The notes below the pieces were generated by a model. It was not told the DNA's origin. It did not search any database and saw nothing but the letters and a program-made list of their open reading frames with translations. From positions 1,550,001 to 1,614,000 of the forward strand of contig NZ_CP047358.1 in NCBI RefSeq assembly GCF_030408855.1: a stretch of DNA of 64,000 nucleotides, in the 5' to 3' direction. A program made the position numbers and the translations under genes. Position 1 is the stretch's first letter. Each line of letters starts with the position of its first letter. Of the stretch, positions 62,334-64,000 are shown in pieces. Source of the stretch: Corynebacterium glaucum. GTDB lineage: Bacteria; Actinomycetota; Actinomycetes; Mycobacteriales; Mycobacteriaceae.

Positions 62334-64000
62334 CTATCCGAGCAGCGCGTCGACGAAGCTCTCTACTTCAAACGGCGCCAGGTCATCCGCGCCCTCCCCG
62401 AGGCCGACGAGCTTCACCGGTACACCCAGCTCTTCCTGCACCTGGAACACGATGCCACCCTTCGCGGTTCCGTCGAGCTTGGTCAGCACCACGCCGGTGA
62501 TATCCACAACATCCCGGAACACGCGCGCCTGGGTGATGCCGTTCTGCCCCACCGTCGCGTCCAGCACCAACAGCACCTCGTCGACATGGCTCTTCTTTTC
62601 CACCACGCGCTTGACCTTGCCCAGCTGGTCCATCAGGCCGGTCGATGTATGGAGGCGTCCCGCGGTATCCACCAGCACCACGTCTGCCCCCTGGTCCACG
62701 CCGGTTGCCACTGCGTCGAAGGCTACCGACGCAGGATCCGCACCTTCCTTGCCGCGGACGGTGGAAGCACCAACGCGACGGCCCCAGGTCTCAAGTTGGT
62801 CGGCTGCGGCCGCACGGAACGTATCCGCCGCGCCAAGCACCACGGTGTGGCCCATCGACACCAGCACGCGAGCGAGCTTGCCGGTCGTGGTCGTCTTGCC
62901 AGTGCCATTGACGCCGACGATAAGAATCACGGCAGGCTTGCCGTCGTTAGGCATGGCCTTGATCGAGCGATCCATCTCCGGTCGGCCCGCCTCAATCAAT
63001 GTCTCGCGAAGCATCGCGCGAGCCTCTTCTTCGCTGGACACGCCGCGCTCGGCGATCTTCTCGCGAAGGTTGTCCACCACCTTCATGGTCAGCTCGGCGC
63101 CGAGGTCCGCCATGATCAGCGTGTCCTCGATTTCTTCCCACGCGTCCTCATCAAGGTCGCCAGCGGTAAGAATGCCCAGCAGCCCCTGGCCAATCGCATT
63201 TTGCGAACGCGACAAACGGCCACGCAGCTTGCCAATTCGCCCAGCGGCCGGGGCAATCTGGTCAATCTCAGACGCAACTTCGGCCGAATCTTCTGGCTCC
63301 GACACGATCGCATCGTCGGAGACAACCGCCCCCTCTTGGCGAGCCTCCTCCGCGACCTCAGCCGTCACCGCAGCAATGCCGGCAGCTTCTTCAGCCTCTT
63401 CGCGCAACTCGTCCTCAGTAGCAAGCTCATCGGCCGCCACCTCATCGGCGATCTCACCTTCGACGATCTCTGCCCCCTCATCGGACAGCCCCTCCACCAC
63501 CGGGGCTTCCTCCACCGCAAGGTCCTCATCGTCATCGTCGGCATTGAGGTCTTCGACAGTCTCGGCCGCATCGTGGGTCAGCTCAACCTCACCAGGAGCA
63601 GTTTGCTTTTCGACGGCCAGGTCTTCCGGCGCTACCGGCTCGTCAACGTCTACAAGGCGCGATACCGGCTCCGCGGGCTTGGGCTCTCGGGGCGCAGGCT
63701 CGGCCGGCGCCGGTTCGGCAGGTGCAGGCTCTGCCGGTGCTGGCTCGGCAGGCGCTGGCTCCGCCGGCACCGCCGGCTGCGGCTTCGGTTCGGCCGGAGT
63801 CGGATCCACCAGTGGGGCTACCTTCGGTTCCTGGGTACGAGGTGCCTCGCGTCGAATCGGCTCGGGCTTCTTTTCCTCGGCATCCACTTGGGCGAAGTTG
63901 AACCCGCCCTTGGCCTGGTAGTTACCCGACTTCTCCTGCTGCGTGAGCTGCTTCGGCTCTTCAGTCTCTGCCGGCTTCTCGAAGGAGACGGTTTTCGACT
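62334..64000 (-). CDS. ftsY: SRP receptor FtsY (5' end beyond window)
   Basis: At least 555 aa; the frame stays open to the window edge, reading KSGNYQAKGGFNFAQVDAEEKK, so a GTG at 63887 is not the true start. The NG domain is C-terminal: GVNGTGKTTTTGKLAR, DTFRAAAADQLETWG, DTAGRLHTS, TKLDGTAKGG. The N-terminal region is acidic and has a PAEPA repeat (about five units) plus Glu/Asp-rich stretches, as in actinobacterial FtsY. It docks SRP-ribosome complexes at the membrane and lies next to ffh on the same strand. A large frame on the opposite strand is its shadow. Confidence 0.96.
   Translation of the reverse strand, partial: SKTVSFEKPAETEEPKQLTQQEKSGNYQAKGGFNFAQVDAEEKKPEPIRREAPRTQEPKVAPLVDPTPAEPKPQPAVPAEPAPAEPAPAEPAPAEPAPAEPAPREPKPAEPVSRLVDVDEPVAPEDLAVEKQTAPGEVELTHDAAETVEDLNADDDDEDLAVEEAPVVEGLSDEGAEIVEGEIADEVAADELATEDELREEAEEAAGIAAVTAEVAEEARQEGAVVSDDAIVSEPEDSAEVASEIDQIAPAAGRIGKLRGRLSRSQNAIGQGLLGILTAGDLDEDAWEEIEDTLIMADLGAELTMKVVDNLREKIAERGVSSEEEARAMLRETLIEAGRPEMDRSIKAMPNDGKPAVILIVGVNGTGKTTTTGKLARVLVSMGHTVVLGAADTFRAAAADQLETWGRRVGASTVRGKEGADPASVAFDAVATGVDQGADVVLVDTAGRLHTSTGLMDQLGKVKRVVEKKSHVDEVLLVLDATVGQNGITQARVFRDVVDITGVVLTKLDGTAKGGIVFQVQEELGVPVKLVGLGEGADDLAPFEVESFVDALLG

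Noticed and set aside
63670..63775. 15-bp tandem repeats near the right edge
   Set aside because: They encode the PAEPA repeats of the FtsY N-terminus and need no other explanation.
61186..63921. 911-aa open frame on the plus strand
   Set aside because: It lies antisense to ffh and ftsY, is Ser/Ala/Thr-rich without motifs, and exists only because of GC-rich codon structure.
1..64000. tRNA, rRNA, tmRNA or riboswitch genes
   Set aside because: I looked for CCA-type tRNA ends, rRNA-like conserved stretches and known riboswitch cores in the intergenic gaps and saw none; most gaps are under 150 bp.

Overview
The window is a contiguous piece of a high-GC actinobacterial chromosome, almost certainly a Corynebacterium. 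The pointers are mycothione reductase, malate:quinone oxidoreductase, tandem small secreted/membrane proteins of corynebacterial envelope type, MapB-type methionine aminopeptidase, Rip1-type site-2 protease next to IspG and Dxr, a NusA without C-terminal repeats, and many genes whose start codon lies 6-8 nt after a TANNNT -10 box, as expected for leaderless transcripts. I could not assign a species. Both ends cut genes (rbfA at the left, ftsY at the right).

Layout. 1-5213 (minus strand) is the rimP-nusA-ylxR-infB-rbfA block. 5245-8437 holds a DUF4439-like lipoprotein and an ABC exporter pair; the ABC pair lies directly downstream of proS. 10276-14392 is a run of plus-strand genes (yaaA, an AAA ATPase preceded by unusual 8-bp repeats, a DUF1648-like membrane protein, an anchored nuclease, a sirtuin deacylase), followed by a decayed YefM-type antitoxin. 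14656-21668 has an RsmC-like methyltransferase, sumT, a short selO, mqo, a hydrolase and mtr. Two tandem secreted small proteins end at a strong terminator at 22755-22789. 22825-29245 (minus) is map, a lipoprotein PBP, ispG, rip1 and dxr. 29990-38435 (minus) is rlmN-cdsA-frr-pyrH-tsf-rpsB, with an amidase on the opposite strand and an IS481-like element inserted between tsf and rpsB. 38736-46231 is an M23 peptidase, then xerC-dprA-comM-yraN-(NTF2-like)-DUF2469-rnhB-lepB-rplS. 46341-50058 is tex and a C4-dicarboxylate carrier. 50125-58242 is the trmD-rimM-rpsP block, split by a three-gene plus-strand cassette. 58450-64000 is a membrane acyltransferase, ffh and ftsY.

The best candidate for an undescribed system is the cassette at 51893-57624. 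It encodes two full-length tandem paralogues (735 and 728 aa, all-helical, resembling DUF6493-type proteins) and a 446-aa protein ending in a SWIM zinc finger. All three are translationally coupled and sit between rimM and rpsP on the opposite strand. A second signal without an obvious explanation is a dispersed, orientation-biased 11-mer, CGTCGA(T/C)AAGC, of which I counted 17 copies in 64 kb; both intergenic copies abut transcription terminators. Other points are an inverted pair of perfect DnaA-box 9-mers between rpsB and the M23 gene, three very short divergent intergenic regions carrying back-to-back -10 boxes, and IS ends built from three 24-bp-spaced repeats with a 15-bp target duplication.

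I found no tRNA, rRNA, CRISPR array or prophage. All family assignments are from sequence reading and memory, without database searches.
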